This document shows, piece by piece, positions 5,337-6,594 of a stretch of 6,594 bases of DNA (positions are counted from its first letter, which is position 1; each line of letters begins with the position of its first letter). The stretch is from Acidimicrobiaceae bacterium (lineage in GTDB: Bacteria; Actinomycetota; Acidimicrobiia; Acidimicrobiales; Acidimicrobiaceae). The stretch spans positions 1 through 6,594 of the forward strand of contig JABEUO010000234.1 in NCBI GenBank assembly GCA_013044415.1, written 5' to 3'. A program made the translations under genes and the position numbers. Below the pieces are notes generated by a model. That model worked only from the letters and a program-made list of their open reading frames with translations. It did no database searches and was not told the origin of the DNA.

Positions 5337-5675
5337 ATGGCGATTCATTATAGTCATCGAACGATCGAGGAGTGGGAGGGACTTGTCGGCGAGGAGGTCC
5401 GAGCTATGCGGATCGCAAGCGACCTCGATCAGACTCGCCTGGCGGAGCTGGCGGACGTCTCGGTGGGTGCACTCTCCAATCTGGAACGTGGCAAGGGGTC
5501 GTCGCTAAAGACGTTGGTGGCCGTGGTCCGAGCTATGGGGCGCACCGATTGGCTCGAAGCCCTGGCACCGCCGGTGACAGTATCCCCGATCCAGATGCTC
5601 CGGGCTAAGCAGAAGGCGCCACGAGCGCGTGTTCGGGCGCGTGCCAGCGACCCGCAGCCGGGCCGGGTTCACTGA
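5337..5675 (+). CDS. hipB: HipB-like antitoxin, XRE-family HTH repressor
   Basis: This is a 112-residue XRE/Cro-type DNA-binding protein, the likely antitoxin and autorepressor of the operon. The helix-turn-helix domain spans about residues 17-69. Its recognition core is QTRLAELADVSVGALSNLE at 32-50, followed by RGKG-SSLKTLVAVVRAMGR at 51-69. After it come DWLEALAPP (71-79) and the PVTVSPIQMLRA segment (79-90), seen in antitoxins paired with long HipA kinases. The C-terminal tail is rich in Arg and Lys (89-102). It is longer than E. coli HipB (88 residues), mainly through this tail and an N-terminal extension. In the family, a HipB dimer binds DNA and holds HipA inactive. The gene has a good ribosome binding site, and its stop TGA shares its last A with the hipA ATG, implying translational coupling. 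An inverted repeat just upstream is the likely operator. Confidence 0.88.
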   Translation: MAIHYSHRTIEEWEGLVGEEVRAMRIASDLDQTRLAELADVSVGALSNLERGKGSSLKTLVAVVRAMGRTDWLEALAPPVTVSPIQMLRAKQKAPRARVRARASDPQPGRVH

Positions 5676-6594
5676 TGCCTTATCGGCCGGTCGACGTCAT
5701 CGAGGTCCGGTGCTGGGGATCCCGGGTTGGCGCAGTGGCACTTGACGAGCGGTCGGATTTCTACGTGTTCGAGTACGAGCGTGCTTGGGCGAACTCCGGC
5801 GTCGAGTTGGCACCGACGACGATGCCGACCAAGGGGCCGACCAGGGGGCCGACCAGGGGGTTAACGAGTCTTTTCGTCTTCCCGACGCTGCCCCCCGACA
5901 CATACCACCGGCTTCCATCGATGCTGGCCGACTCGCTACCGGATGACTTCGGCAACGCTCTGACGAATGCGTACCTGGCGAACGAGGGTGTGGCTCCTGG
6001 CCAGATCACCGCTTTGGACCGGTTGGCCTATCTCGGGACGCGGGGGATAGGTGCCCTGGAGTTCCATCCAATACGTGGTCCACGGACCCGGAAGGCGACT
6101 GCGATCGAGTTGTCCGAACTGGTCGTGGCCGCTCGCAGCGCACTCTCCGGGAGGATTGCATCCAACGGCGGGTTGACGGATGCGATCTCACACCTGATAG
6201 CGGTCGGAACCTCCGCGGGTGGTGCGAGGGCCAAAGCCGTCGTGGCGCTCAATCCCGCGACGGGAGAGTTGCGATCGGGTCAGGTTCCCGCCGATCCCGG
6301 CTTCGAGCAGTGGCTCTTGAAGCTGGATGGCGTCGGTGCCGACCTAGACCTGGGTGCGTCCGGCCACTTCGGCCGGATCGAATACGGCTACTACCTTATG
6401 GCCATCGAAGCCGGTATTGAAATGACGGAATGCCGACTACTGGAGGAGGGCGGACGGGCGCATTTCATGACGCGCCGTTTCGACCGCGTCCCGGGGGGCG
6501 AGAAGGTACATGTGCAAACCCTCTGCGCAATGGCCCACCTCGATTTCCGGCAAATTGGCGCCCACGATTACGCACAGTTGTTCCTGAATATCGA
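5675..6594 (+). CDS. hipA: HipA-family serine/threonine kinase toxin (3' end beyond window)
   Basis: The frame is open for 306 codons from ATG 5675 to the window edge; family members have about 410-440 residues, so roughly a quarter is missing. HipA proteins are kinases; E. coli HipA phosphorylates glutamyl-tRNA synthetase, causing growth arrest and persistence. Here the N-terminal HipA_N part (about 8-135) includes LADSLPDDFGN at 84-94 and LAYLGTRGIGALEFHP at 117-132. Next comes VGTSAGGARAKAVV at 177-190, where Ser180 aligns with E. coli Ser150, the autophosphorylation site. Lys216 in LLKLDG fits the ATP-binding lysine, and TRRFDRV lies at 266-272. The catalytic Asp and metal-binding motifs lie beyond the edge and cannot be checked. 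An unusual PTKG-PTRG-PTRG insert lies at 51-62. There is no strong Shine-Dalgarno; translation probably couples to hipB through the TGATG overlap. The substrate here is unknown. Confidence 0.9.
   Translation, partial: MPYRPVDVIEVRCWGSRVGAVALDERSDFYVFEYERAWANSGVELAPTTMPTKGPTRGPTRGLTSLFVFPTLPPDTYHRLPSMLADSLPDDFGNALTNAYLANEGVAPGQITALDRLAYLGTRGIGALEFHPIRGPRTRKATAIELSELVVAARSALSGRIASNGGLTDAISHLIAVGTSAGGARAKAVVALNPATGELRSGQVPADPGFEQWLLKLDGVGADLDLGASGHFGRIEYGYYLMAIEAGIEMTECRLLEEGGRAHFMTRRFDRVPGGEKVHVQTLCAMAHLDFRQIGAHDYAQLFLNI
5825..5860 (+). repeat. In-frame 12-bp tandem repeat inside hipA (3 copies)
   Basis: There are three consecutive 12-bp units: CCGACCAAGGGG (5825-5836) followed by two identical CCGACCAGGGGG units (5837-5848, 5849-5860). 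They encode PTKG, PTRG, PTRG (residues 51-62). A degenerate fourth unit may precede it (5813-5824). The unit is a multiple of three, so copy-number change would alter length but not frame. Confidence 0.85.

Noticed and set aside
5697..6252. Minus-strand frames opposite hipA, including one with an APWS repeat
   Set aside because: The repeat is only the reverse reading of the 12-bp hipA repeat. The + strand frame is continuous and carries HipA motifs.
1..6594. CRISPR array, integrase, transposase or integron cassette boundaries
   Set aside because: No regularly spaced direct repeats of CRISPR size, no transposase or integrase motifs, and no attC-like structure next to arr were seen.

Overview
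The window reads as bacterial chromosome, moderately GC-rich by eye, with all confident genes on the + strand. The gene set fits an actinobacterium: a stand-alone Arr-type rifampin ADP-ribosyltransferase closest to the mycobacterial type, EttA, a GadB-type glutamate decarboxylase, and a HipBA pair of the long-antitoxin class. A member of the Acidimicrobiia or a similar acid-tolerant lineage would fit, but this is a guess from gene content. No rRNA, tRNA or other phylogenetic marker was seen.

Layout. 1-437: no gene recognised, only short inverted repeats. 438-2114: ettA, an ABC-F translation factor with two complete ATPase cassettes. 2115-2386: spacer with a strong 13-bp hairpin followed by T4 (2287-2318), and a good ribosome binding site for the next gene. 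2387-3796: gadB, complete, with the catalytic lysine and the regulatory penultimate histidine. 3797-4187: spacer with a possible terminator, a cluster of inverted repeats and a T9 tract. 4188-4613: arr, complete, with its His-Tyr-Asp triad at the expected spacing. 4633-4657: a probable bidirectional terminator. 4614-5336: a 723-base gene-poor stretch with repeated TTGTC motifs, several palindromes and the control region of the last operon. 5337-5675: hipB-like antitoxin. 5675-6594: hipA-like toxin kinase, sharing one base with hipB and open to the window edge. It carries a 3 x 12-bp tandem repeat near its N-terminus.

The first three genes look like separate transcription units and act in different processes: translation control, glutamate-dependent acid tolerance or GABA formation, and rifamycin inactivation. 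Only hipB and hipA form an evident operon. In that family the antitoxin represses its own promoter and neutralises the kinase, and an inverted repeat (arms 5272-5278 and 5291-5297) sits where the repressor would be expected to bind. No transposase, integrase, CRISPR array or attachment site was found. No clearly undescribed system is visible. The best leads are the hipBA locus with its in-frame minisatellite and operator, the gadB leader hairpin, and the motif-rich non-coding stretch between arr and hipBA.
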